Source of the DNA: Oscillospiraceae bacterium
GTDB lineage: Bacteria; Bacillota; Clostridia; Oscillospirales; Oscillospiraceae
Length of the DNA: 55,174 nt
NCBI GenBank assembly: GCA_017395085.1
Contig: JAFPWF010000022.1
Span: 1-55,174, forward strand
Direction: 5' to 3'
This document shows positions 33,571 to 42,500 of this stretch, in pieces (within the stretch, counting starts at the first letter, position 1; each line of letters opens with the position of its first letter). A program made the translations under genes and the position numbers. The notes below the pieces were generated by a model. It saw nothing but the letters and a program-made list of their open reading frames with translations. It ran no database searches and was not told the DNA's origin.

Positions 33571-33599
33571 TTTACAAACAACAAGTGAGGGAGTACAAT
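33571..33599 (+). promoter_or_regulatory. Promoter of the marR-MFS-GDPD unit
   Basis: TTTACA (33571-33576), 17 bp, TACAAT (33594-33599). The near-palindrome TTTGTTTACAAACAA (33567-33581) overlaps the -35 and is a possible site for the MarR protein encoded next (inference). Confidence 0.6.
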
Positions 33600-33640
33600 A
33601 GAATTACTAAAAAATTTTGAAAGGACAGGGCTGTTTCATC

Positions 33641-34105
33641 ATGATTGAGAAAAGTTTCAATGACGTTTTCGATCGGTTCAAATTTCAGTTTTTCCGCCGG
33701 ATTTTTGACCAGGTTCGCGAACGTGACGGTTCTCTGACAGCGATGGAAGCGTTCTCTCTGGAAATCATAGACCTGCTGCATGCCCCCACAATCGGCCAGT
33801 TTGCGGATTTTCTTAACATCTCCCAGTCCAATGCAACCTACAAAGTCAACAGCCTGATGCGCAAGGGCTACCTGGTCCGGCAAAATTCCGAGACCGACCG
33901 CAGGGAGTATCATCTCATTCTTTCCGAAAAATTCTACCAGTACATGTCCCTGCTGACCTCATATGAAGACACGGTCATGGCACGAATGAAGGAGCGTTTC
34001 TCCACGGAAGAGCTGGAAGCCTTCGAAAAGATCCTTCGCGTCATGGCAGACGAACTGATGCCCGAATGTGACGCCATCTCCGCCGACCGGGCAGGGCAGC
34101 AGTAA
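33641..34105 (+). CDS. MarR family transcriptional regulator
   Basis: 154 residues. The winged helix-turn-helix is at about 45-105 (LHAPTIGQFADFLNISQSNATYKVNSLMRKGYLVRQ, then TDRREYHLILSEK), with dimerisation helices at both ends, the MarR arrangement. I take the ATG at 33641. An in-frame TTG at 33617 overlaps the AAAGGA site. It probably regulates itself and the following MFS carrier and phosphodiesterase, which are on the same strand with short gaps. The ligand is unknown. Confidence 0.88.
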   Translation: MIEKSFNDVFDRFKFQFFRRIFDQVRERDGSLTAMEAFSLEIIDLLHAPTIGQFADFLNISQSNATYKVNSLMRKGYLVRQNSETDRREYHLILSEKFYQYMSLLTSYEDTVMARMKERFSTEELEAFEKILRVMADELMPECDAISADRAGQQ

Positions 34106-34127
34106 TCCACAGCAATAAGGAGTCAGT

Positions 34128-35573
34128 ATGAAAAAGTCCTCACCCGCCCCCGGCAGTTTAAAGCTGAACTACAGGCGCACGGCTCTGATCGGCTTTGCAT
34201 TCTTCGGTATTCTGCTTCTCTGGCAGGTTTATGATTCCTGGTGCCCGACCTTCCTGACGGATATTTTCGCGCGGAACATCTACAACATGTCTTCTGCGGA
34301 GCTCAAGGCCAGCGATCCTTCCAAGATCCTGAATGTCCAGTGGATCGTCGGCATCATTATGGCCTGCGACAATCTTGCGGCTCTCATTCTGCTGCCGATC
34401 TTCGGGAATCTTTCGGACAAAACCGAAACCCGCATCGGCAAGCGCATGCCCTATATTCTGGTCGGGACCTTCGTTTCCGCTGTCGCGTTTCCCTTCATCC
34501 CGCTCTTCTTCCACTATAACAACATCGTCGGCATGGTCATCACCATGGGGATCGTGCTGATGTTCATGATGATGTACCGCAACCCGGCCGTGGCTCTGAT
34601 GCCCGACATTACGCCAAAGCCTCTGCGCGCCAAAGCGAACGGCATCATCAACATCATGGGTTACTTCGGCGGCGCGTTTGCCACGGTTCTCGGCATCTTC
34701 ATGGTGCTCAGCAAATACATCAACGCCCCTGTTGCGGAGCGCAACCTCCGGACAATCGAACTGCCCTTTATCATCGCTTCGGTGCTGATGGTCATCTCGG
34801 CGCTGGTATTGTTTGCCACAATCAAGGAGAACAGAATCAAGGAAGAAATCCACGAAGAGCTTCTCCTCGGAGAGCAGCTTGCTGCCGTGGAAACGCCCAT
34901 TGACGACGATGCGCCGATGTCCAGGGCGAACAAGACCATGCTGCTCGCGATCCTGGGCGCGGAGTTTCTCTGGTTCATGTCCGATAACGCGCTCGGCACC
35001 TACATCGGCAACTATGTCATCTATCACCTGCAGTCGGTATCCAGCGCCACAATGATTCTGACCATTCTCGGCGGCCTCGCTTCTGTCATCGGTTTTGCCA
35101 TTGCCGGCGGAATCGCCGACAGAATCGGACGCAAATGGACCATTTCCAGCGGTTTGGCCATCACCTTTATCGGTCTGGTTGTCATGTGCTTCGTTTCCCC
35201 GACCGGCCGCGCCGTCGGTGAACGCGGTGAGTTTGCGTTTCCGGCCCTGCTTTATGCGGTTTGGGTTCTGAAGGGCTTCGGAATGGCGCTGGTCCACAAT
35301 TGCTCGTTCCCGATGGTGGTTGAACTCTGCTCTGCCAAGAAGATCGGCAGGTTTACCGGTTATTACTACACCGCAAGCATGTCGGCCCAGACCATTACTC
35401 CGATTCTCCTCGGTCTGGTGCTGAATGCAACACTCGCCTGGCGTACCCTGCCGGTCTACGCTGCAATTCTGACGGCGCTGAGCTTTCTCGTGTTCACTGC
35501 TCTGGTTAAGAATATCCGGGCAACCAAGGTGGCCACTGTCACAGGGCTTGAAGTGTTCGACTCCGTGGACTGA
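34128..35573 (+). CDS. MFS transporter (SLC45/sugar-symporter-like)
   Basis: 481 residues, about twelve membrane helices. The first cytoplasmic loop reads FGNLSDKTETRIGKRMPYI and the mirror loop in the second half GGIADRIGRKWT, the two D-x-x-G-R/K-type MFS loops. LMPDITPKPLRAKANGIIN resembles the glycoside-cation symporter and SLC45 groups more than drug exporters. The substrate cannot be read. AAGGAG precedes the ATG by eight bases. Confidence 0.82.
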   Translation: MKKSSPAPGSLKLNYRRTALIGFAFFGILLLWQVYDSWCPTFLTDIFARNIYNMSSAELKASDPSKILNVQWIVGIIMACDNLAALILLPIFGNLSDKTETRIGKRMPYILVGTFVSAVAFPFIPLFFHYNNIVGMVITMGIVLMFMMMYRNPAVALMPDITPKPLRAKANGIINIMGYFGGAFATVLGIFMVLSKYINAPVAERNLRTIELPFIIASVLMVISALVLFATIKENRIKEEIHEELLLGEQLAAVETPIDDDAPMSRANKTMLLAILGAEFLWFMSDNALGTYIGNYVIYHLQSVSSATMILTILGGLASVIGFAIAGGIADRIGRKWTISSGLAITFIGLVVMCFVSPTGRAVGERGEFAFPALLYAVWVLKGFGMALVHNCSFPMVVELCSAKKIGRFTGYYYTASMSAQTITPILLGLVLNATLAWRTLPVYAAILTALSFLVFTALVKNIRATKVATVTGLEVFDSVD

Positions 35574-35624
35574 GTTCCGGAAACCTGCTCATTTTTCTGA
35601 AAGGTCAAATACGGTCTGTATGAT

Positions 35625-36458
35625 ATGAAAACAACTCATCGAAAAACCATTCTCCTGGTCGGTCTTGCCGCCGGCCTGCTTGCACTCCCGGTTTATGCGG
35701 CTGCCCCCGGTCATATCAGCCGCAGCAAGAGGAAAATCTTCCGCGGCGTCAACTATGCGCACCGCGGAATGCACAGCCGGGACAAACAGATCCCCGAGAA
35801 TTCACTCGCCGCATTCCGCAAAGCCGCTGAAAACGGCTACGGGATCGAACTGGATGTTCAGCTCTCCAAAGACGGTAAAGTTGTCGTCTTTCATGACGAC
35901 ACGCTGGACCGGGTGTGCGGAGTTCATGCCCGGGTGGACGACCTGAACTGGGAAGAACTGTCAAAGCTGCGTCTCTGCGGGACAGACGAGGGCATCCCCC
36001 TGTTCTCCGAAGTATTGTCCTCCATTGACGGCTGCGAGGCTCTGATCGTGGAGCTGAAAAACGGCCCACGGAACCGCGAGCTCTGCCGGAAAACACTGAA
36101 GCTGCTTTCCGGATATCACGGAAGCGTTTGTATTGAAAGCTTCAACCCCCTGATTGTTGCCTGGTTCCGTCTGCACGCACCGGGTCTGGTTCGCGGGCAG
36201 CTCGCAACCACGGTTGAAAACTACGCCGATGACGACATTCACGGCCTGAAAGCCTTCCTTCTGCACCACACGCTTCTGAACTTCCTGGCCCGGCCGCATT
36301 TTGTTGCCTATCGCATCGGTCCGCGGCCTCCGCTGGTGCGGCTGTGCACGCTGCTCGGGGCGCTGAACATCGGCTGGACCTCGCATGAACTTCAGAGTGA
36401 GAAGGGGCGCGATGCAGTCATCTTTGAATTCTACAGGCCGAAACAGCGGTACCTCTGA
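35625..36458 (+). CDS. Glycerophosphodiester phosphodiesterase with signal peptide
   Basis: 277 residues. A hydrophobic N-terminal segment ending VYAAAP suggests export or anchoring. The GDPD barrel shows AHRGMHS, PENSLAAFRKAAENG, GIELDVQLSKDGKVVVFHDDTLDRV (catalytic His, Glu, Asp and the second His) and later IVELKN and CIESFNP. It hydrolyses glycerophosphodiesters to glycerol 3-phosphate and an alcohol. The ATG lacks a good ribosome binding site, so coupling to the MFS gene 51 bp upstream is possible. Closed by the terminator at 36476-36502. Confidence 0.9.
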   Translation: MKTTHRKTILLVGLAAGLLALPVYAAAPGHISRSKRKIFRGVNYAHRGMHSRDKQIPENSLAAFRKAAENGYGIELDVQLSKDGKVVVFHDDTLDRVCGVHARVDDLNWEELSKLRLCGTDEGIPLFSEVLSSIDGCEALIVELKNGPRNRELCRKTLKLLSGYHGSVCIESFNPLIVAWFRLHAPGLVRGQLATTVENYADDDIHGLKAFLLHHTLLNFLARPHFVAYRIGPRPPLVRLCTLLGALNIGWTSHELQSEKGRDAVIFEFYRPKQRYL

Positions 36459-36475
36459 TCCAATCCGATACAGAA

Positions 36476-36502
36476 ACAGCCGGGAGCGATGCTCCCGGCT
36501 GT
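36476..36502 (+). terminator. Terminator after the phosphodiesterase gene
   Basis: ACAGCCGGGAGC-GAT-GCTCCCGGCTGT: 12-bp perfect stem with a short T-run (TTTTAT). Confidence 0.9.
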
Positions 36503-36560
36503 TTTATAACATATGCAGTGTAACGCAGCATCCTGACAACTTCACGCACGAATGCCGCAA

Positions 36561-37946
36561 TCAGTTCATCAGATTTTGGAGAAGGCCCATGGCACTCATA
36601 GACTGGCTGACTCCGATGCTCTGTACAAGGACGACGTCGGAGACTCCGTACTGCTCAGCGGTAATGCTTGCCGCTGTGATATTATAGCGATAATCCAGCA
36701 CATAGACTCTGTGATAGTGCTGTGCCAGGTAGACCGCGAACGGATTTCCGAAAGAGTCCTTGTACACCAGGCAGTCCGGTGCGTCCGGCAGGTCGTCGTT
36801 CACAAGCACCGTAATGGGGTTGTCTCCGTTAAGGAAGCAGTTGTACTTCATGTTCGGCTCATCATCGGTTTTGTCGACAACAGGAGACGTCACGTTGGGG
36901 AAGCCCGCAATTTCCATATGGATATTCCCCGGAGGAATGTAGGCAATCATTTCATCATGCTTTACCTTCTGCGGATTGATCGAGTAGTACCAGGAGCCGG
37001 TAAAATCGCCCATGTTTACTTCTTCATATTCACTCAGGGGAACCGGATCAAAGCCTGCCACGCTGCAGAATTCTTCATAGGCGTAATAGGCTCCCAGTGC
37101 AGTCCAGTGATGATCCGAGTGATAATACACATATTCGCTGTTATGGGAAAGGAGATTGTTGAAGGCGTTTACCTTTCCGACATTGCCGTTCTCCTGTGCG
37201 AACATGTACCGCAGGGTTTTTCCCTGATCGGCACATTCCAGCTCCGCGAGCCTGTCGGATGACAGCAGAATACCGGAGCTGGTGGGGGCAGGCAGATTGA
37301 AGAAGCGGATGCCCTTTTCCGCCAGCACATCGGCGCCTCTGTTCATCAGAGACGCGTGAAGATCCGATGATTCACGGCTGAAGCCGAGGCGCGACATAAC
37401 GGTGCCGTCAATCAGGACCAGATCGCCGTACATTGCGGCTTCGTTCTCGGCGTCGAGGCCTTCCCAGCTTTCGATGACCTCGTTCGGATCGGCCGGCCCG
37501 CTCTGTTCCGGCTCCGGCTCCGCTTCCATGACGGTTTCGGGTTCCTCCGCCCTTGCGGCGGCAGCCGCTTCCGCCTGTTCCAGCAGGGCATCCAGCTCAG
37601 CAATATCCGTGCCGGCGGAACTGCCGGATCCCAGGGCAACTTCATTTTTGTTCAGGCCGTGCAGAGCGTCCATCCGGTTTGACACTTCCAGCATGGTCTC
37701 GCGGCCGGGGAAAGTATCCGAAAACCAGGCGGTAATCCCGTCAAACCAGTCGCCGCTCAGCAGGCTCTCAACCGAAAAAGCCGGGAACTCCCTCAGCCTT
37801 CTCCGCTCCCGCATGGAAGTTTCGGGGCGCAGCGGAAGAAGAAAGGCAACCAGAGTCAGCACCGCCAGGACCGTGAGGAACGGTCCCGCCAGCTCCAACT
37901 CATGCTCTCTGTTTTTTCTTTTTTCTTCAGGTGTTCTCATCCGCAT
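36561..37946 (-). CDS. DHHW-family (AlgX/AlgJ-like) acyl-transfer protein
   Basis: 461 residues. One N-terminal membrane helix (22-38) anchors an extracytoplasmic SGNH-hydrolase-like domain. The motif DHHW at 278-281 (YYHSDHHWTALGAYY) and the later DSFGNPF are those of the AlgX/AlgJ/DHHW group, which O-acetylates surface polymers together with an MBOAT protein. Between about 105 and 170 lies an acidic Ala/Glu/Pro-rich insert, probably disordered. It follows the MBOAT gene after four bases; the two should act together. Confidence 0.88.
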   Translation of the reverse strand: MRMRTPEEKRKNREHELELAGPFLTVLAVLTLVAFLLPLRPETSMRERRRLREFPAFSVESLLSGDWFDGITAWFSDTFPGRETMLEVSNRMDALHGLNKNEVALGSGSSAGTDIAELDALLEQAEAAAAARAEEPETVMEAEPEPEQSGPADPNEVIESWEGLDAENEAAMYGDLVLIDGTVMSRLGFSRESSDLHASLMNRGADVLAEKGIRFFNLPAPTSSGILLSSDRLAELECADQGKTLRYMFAQENGNVGKVNAFNNLLSHNSEYVYYHSDHHWTALGAYYAYEEFCSVAGFDPVPLSEYEEVNMGDFTGSWYYSINPQKVKHDEMIAYIPPGNIHMEIAGFPNVTSPVVDKTDDEPNMKYNCFLNGDNPITVLVNDDLPDAPDCLVYKDSFGNPFAVYLAQHYHRVYVLDYRYNITAASITAEQYGVSDVVLVQSIGVSQSMSAMGLLQNLMN

Positions 37947-37950
37947 GTCC

Positions 37951-39387
37951 TCAGAACTGGAAATACAGGAAAGGATTGTAGCTCTCTCCGACCAGCGCGC
38001 AGGTGGACAGGAGAAGAAGGATCACGGGAATCAGTGCGCTGCGGCAGCCGCGCCACACCGGGCTGGCCGCCAGGCAATCCGATGCCTTTTTCGCAAGCGG
38101 GGTGCTGGCAAGAATCGAGACCAGCAGGAGAAACACGTTGTTCTGCAGCACGGTAACAGAAATAAAGTCCGACAGGGCATTCCCGTTCAGGCCGAAGAGC
38201 CCTCGGAAAACCGTCCAGCCGAGGCGAATATCAGTAAAGTGGAAGAGGATCCATCCCCAGTAAACCACCAGCACCAGATAGACGTGCGGCAGGATATTCA
38301 GCCGGTCCAGCATCTTCCGCAGGAAGAGCCGTTCGATCATGAGGAACACAAACCAGTACAGTCCCCACATCACAAAGTTCCAGCTTGCCCCGTGCCAGAG
38401 CCCTGTCAGAGCCCAAACGATGAAGGTGTTCAGCACCGTCCGGATTCCCGACCGGCGGTTACCGCCGAGCGGAATATACACATAGTCCCTGAAAAAGCTG
38501 CTCAGGGACATATGCCAGCGCCGCCAGAATTCCGTCACGGATTTAGCGGTGTATGGGTAATTGAAGTTTTCGGGATAGTGCAGGCCCAGCATCTTCCCCA
38601 TTCCGATCGCCATATCCGAGTAGGCGCTGAAATCCAGGTAGATCTGCAGCATAAAGGCCGCCATTCCTGTCCAGGCACCGAGAACCGTTACATTCTGCAG
38701 ATAGCTCAGGTTTTCCGCAAATGCCGCAGCGTTCCCCGCCGTGCTCTCGCTCAGGAGCAGGGTATCGGCCAACGCACCGCAGGGGTTGGCCAGCAGCGCC
38801 TTCTTCGCTAGGCCGCAGGCAAAGCGGCGGATGCCTTCCGTCAGTTCTCCGCTGCCGTCACGGACGGTAAACAGTTCTCCGGCAATGCTGTTGTAGCGTA
38901 CGATGGGCCCCGCAATGCACTGGTGAAACAGGGCCGCATACAGCAGCACATGCCAGTATGCTTTCTCCGCTTTTGCATCGCCGCGGTATACGTCGATCAC
39001 ATATGTCAGCAGCTGGAAGGTGTAGAAGGAAATCCCGATGGGCAGCGCAATGCGGCTGATCCATTCCGGCACCGCGCCGAACACGGAGCAGATCAGCCCC
39101 GAGTACTTAAAGAAACCGATCAGCCCCAGGTCCGTGACCGTGGCCAGGGTGAGCCACAGCTTTTTCCCGACCACGGTCTCTGCCGCTTCAATATGCAGCG
39201 CACAGAACCAGTCGGCCAGCGCCATAAACATCAGCAGCAGGACGTACTTCGGCTCGCCCCAGGTGTAGAAGATCAGGGAAAACACCAGCAGCGCGATATT
39301 CTTTGCGCGCAGGCTTCTGCAGAGCCAATAGCAGAGCAGAGACAGCGGCAAAAACGCATATAAGAAAATCAGACTGGAAAAGACCAT
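37951..39387 (-). CDS. MBOAT family O-acyltransferase (AlgI/DltB-like)
   Basis: 478 residues, about eleven hydrophobic segments. It has the MBOAT signature SVTEFWRRWHMSLSSFFRDYVYIPLGG and the catalytic His in LTGLWHGASWNF. Such proteins pass acyl groups across the membrane to a partner that modifies an extracellular glycan. The partner here is the downstream DHHW protein. The polymer modified is unknown because no polysaccharide synthesis gene is next to the pair. It has its own promoter. Confidence 0.93.
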   Translation of the reverse strand: MVFSSLIFLYAFLPLSLLCYWLCRSLRAKNIALLVFSLIFYTWGEPKYVLLLMFMALADWFCALHIEAAETVVGKKLWLTLATVTDLGLIGFFKYSGLICSVFGAVPEWISRIALPIGISFYTFQLLTYVIDVYRGDAKAEKAYWHVLLYAALFHQCIAGPIVRYNSIAGELFTVRDGSGELTEGIRRFACGLAKKALLANPCGALADTLLLSESTAGNAAAFAENLSYLQNVTVLGAWTGMAAFMLQIYLDFSAYSDMAIGMGKMLGLHYPENFNYPYTAKSVTEFWRRWHMSLSSFFRDYVYIPLGGNRRSGIRTVLNTFIVWALTGLWHGASWNFVMWGLYWFVFLMIERLFLRKMLDRLNILPHVYLVLVVYWGWILFHFTDIRLGWTVFRGLFGLNGNALSDFISVTVLQNNVFLLLVSILASTPLAKKASDCLAASPVWRGCRSALIPVILLLLSTCALVGESYNPFLYFQF

Positions 39388-39422
39388 TTGGGTTTCCCTT
39401 TCATAGCGTGTCGTGCTCCGGC

Positions 39423-39451
39423 ATTATACGGCAGTTTTCGGGAAAAAGCAA
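39423..39451 (-). promoter_or_regulatory. Promoter of the MBOAT-DHHW pair
   Basis: Minus strand TTGCTT (39451-39446), 17 bp, TATAAT (39428-39423), 35 bp before the MBOAT ATG. Its -35 overlaps the T-run of the arginine-operon terminator. Confidence 0.65.
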
Positions 39452-39478
39452 CACCCCTGCCATGGGCGGGGGTGTTGC
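39443..39478 (-). terminator. Terminator of the arginine operon
   Basis: On the minus strand GCAACACCCC pairs with GGGGTGTTGC, followed by TTTTT. It lies 29 bp after the carB-dapF stop. Confidence 0.88.
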
Positions 39479-39506
39479 TCCGGCCTTATTCGGTTCGGTT
39501 TCCGGG

Positions 39507-42500
39507 TCAGTATTCAAAGCTTCCGCTGAAGACCTCGACGGCGCCGCCGGTCAGGAATACCCTGCCGTTCTGATAACGGACGGTCAGGTCTCCTCCCGGG
39601 AGTGCAACGCGCACGTCGGTCCCGGCGTCGCAGTGCCCGTTTTCCACGGCTGCCACTACGGCCGCACAGGCACCGGTTCCGCAGGCGAGGGTTTCGCCGC
39701 TTCCGCGTTCCCACACGCGCATCCGCAGGGAGGTCCGGCTGAGGACACGGACGAACTCCGTGTTGACTCCCTCCGGGAACATCGGGTCATGCTCAAACTT
39801 CGGTCCGATTTCAGCCAGGTTCAGGCTGTCCGGGCTGTCGCAGAACACCACACAGTGCGGATTTCCGACCGAGAGGCAGGTAATCCGATAGTCTCCGCCG
39901 CAGGCAGAAACCGGCGTGTTCAGCAGGCGCGTTTCCTCAGTCAGCACAGGGATCTGCGAAGGTTCAAACACGGCCGTCCCCATATCCACTGTGACAGAGC
40001 TCACCTTTCCGTCGCGGCAGTACAGTTTCAGCTGTCGGATACCGCCGGCGCTTTCCACGCGCAGCGTATCGGTGCGGACATAGCCGCGGTCATACAGATA
40101 TTTGGCAACACAGCGAAGATTGTTCCCGGCCATCTTTCCTTCGCTGCCGTCGCGGTTGAAGCTGCGCATCCTCACATCCGCGACGCCGGAGTGCTCCATC
40201 AGTACAATGCCGTCTGCGCCGATCCCGACGTGCGGCTGGCACAGCGAAACACAAAGCGACTCGGGGCAGGAGATCCTGCCGTCGAAGTTTTCAATGAAAA
40301 TGTAGTCGTTGCCGCAGTCCTGCATTTTGGTAAAGGCGATTTTCTGCCGCCAGCGGCGCATCCGGTTCAGGTCGACCAGCTCTGTGTTGCTCTGGTGATA
40401 GCGCCCGGCGATGCTGTCGGCAAGTGCATTGGCCGTGTCCAGCGAAGTCAGGCACGGAATCGCCAGCTGCATGGCCCGCCGATGCAGCGCGATGTAGTCG
40501 CCCATGGTGCCGTCTTTCACTGCGCCGGTATATACGATCAGCTGCGGTGCGGCTGCGCCTTCCGGTGCAAACAGCATCTCCGGGTCGTAGTGCTCCACCG
40601 GCAGTCCGGCCTCTGCGATAAAGGCGGCAGTCCCTTCGGTTGCGCAGAGCTTCATGCCTAGATCGTGAAAGCGCCTGGCAAGGGTCAGGATCTCCGGATA
40701 ATCTGCCGTCTCCACACTCAGAAGGACCTTGCTGCCCGGTTCCGGAATGGTAAAGCCGGCAGCCGTCAGGCCCTTGAACATGGCTTCCGCCAGGCTGCGT
40801 CCGAGCCCCAGCACTTCCCCGGTCGACTTCATTTCCGGGCCGAGAATGGAGTTTGCATCGGACAGTTTCTCAAAAGAGAACACCGGCACCTTGACGGCGT
40901 AGTAGGGCGGCGTCCTCCAGAGCCCGGTCCCGTAGCCGAGTTCCGAAAGCGTTGTCCCTAGCATGATCCTGGACGCCAGATCCACCATGGGCACGTTCGT
41001 AACCTTGGAGATGTAAGGAATGGTGCGGGAGGCGCGCGGGTTTACCTCGATGACATAGAGCTCATCCTCGTAGATCAGGTACTGGATGTTCACCAGGCCT
41101 TTGGTTCCCAGCGCCAGTGTCAGCTTAGTCGACACGTCGCAGATGCGCTGCAGGAACCGGTCGTTCAGGTTATAGGGCGGATAAACGGCAATGGAATCCC
41201 CGCTGTGGACCCCGGCCCGCTCGATGTGCTCCATGATCCCGGGAATCAGCACGTCTGTCCCGTCGGAAATCACATCCACTTCCAGCTCAATGCCCGGCAT
41301 GTATTTGTCGATGAGCACCGGGTTTTCAATTCCGCCCGCCAGAATTCCCTGCATATAGCTGCGGGTCATTTCAGCGTCACGCGAAATGCACATGTTCTGC
41401 CCGCCGATGACATAACTCGGCCGGAGCAGAACCGGATATCCGAGCTCCTCCGCCGCCAGGATCGCTTCCTCCATGGTCAGCACGGCGTGCCCCCGCGGAC
41501 GGCTGATGCCGAAGCGCTCGAGCAGGGCGTCAAAACGGGCGCGGTCTTCGGCGGCATCGATCCCGTCGGCGGAAGTTCCGAGGATGGGTATCCCGCGCTC
41601 ATCCAAGAATTTGGTCAGCTTGATGGCGGTCTGCCCGCCGAAGGCCACCACCACGCCGACCGGCTTTTCCACCTGAATGATGTTCCACACATCTTCCGGG
41701 CACAGCGGTTCAAAATAGAGGCGGTCCGCCGTGTCATAGTCGGTGGAAACCGTTTCGGGATTGTTGTTCACAATCACCACGTCGTATCCCATCTCGCGCA
41801 GGGTCCAGACGCAGTGAACCGAGCTGTAGTCAAACTCAATCCCCTGCCCGATGCGGATCGGCCCGGAGCCGAGCACCATGACAACGGGCTTCCCGCTGCG
41901 GGGAAACGTGCGCGCTTCGCAGAAGCTTTCGCAGTCGGAATAGAAATACGGCGTCTGCGCGTCAAATTCCGCCGCGCAGGTGTCCACCATCTTGTAGGAA
42001 AAGAGCTGTTCTGTTCCCTCCGGAATGCCGCAGCCAAGACTCCGCAGGCCCCTGTCCGTGTAGCCGAGGCGCTTGGCAGCGCGGTATTCCGCGTCCTGCA
42101 GTTTCCGGCCGCCGACTGCGAGTTCAAACTCTGCCAGCCCCGCGAGCTTGTACAGAAAGAATGGGTCGATTCCCGTCAGGCGGTGAATCTCATCCACGCT
42201 CATTCCCTGCTTCAGCGCTGCAAACACCGTAAAAATGCGCCGGTCATCCTGCTGCAAAAGCTGCCCTTCCGGCTGCGGCATGTTCAGCGTCTCCTGCGAG
42301 ATTTCCGCCCCGCGCACGGCTTTCATCAGCGCCATTTCAAACGTCGGCGCAATCGCCATCACTTCACCGGTCGCTTTCATCTGGGTGCCCAGCCGGCGGC
42401 TTGCATGCGGGAACTTGTCAAACGGCCACTTCGGGAACTTGACCACCACATAGTCCAGCGCAGGTTCAAAACAGGCGCAGGTCTTGCCTGTGATGTCGTT

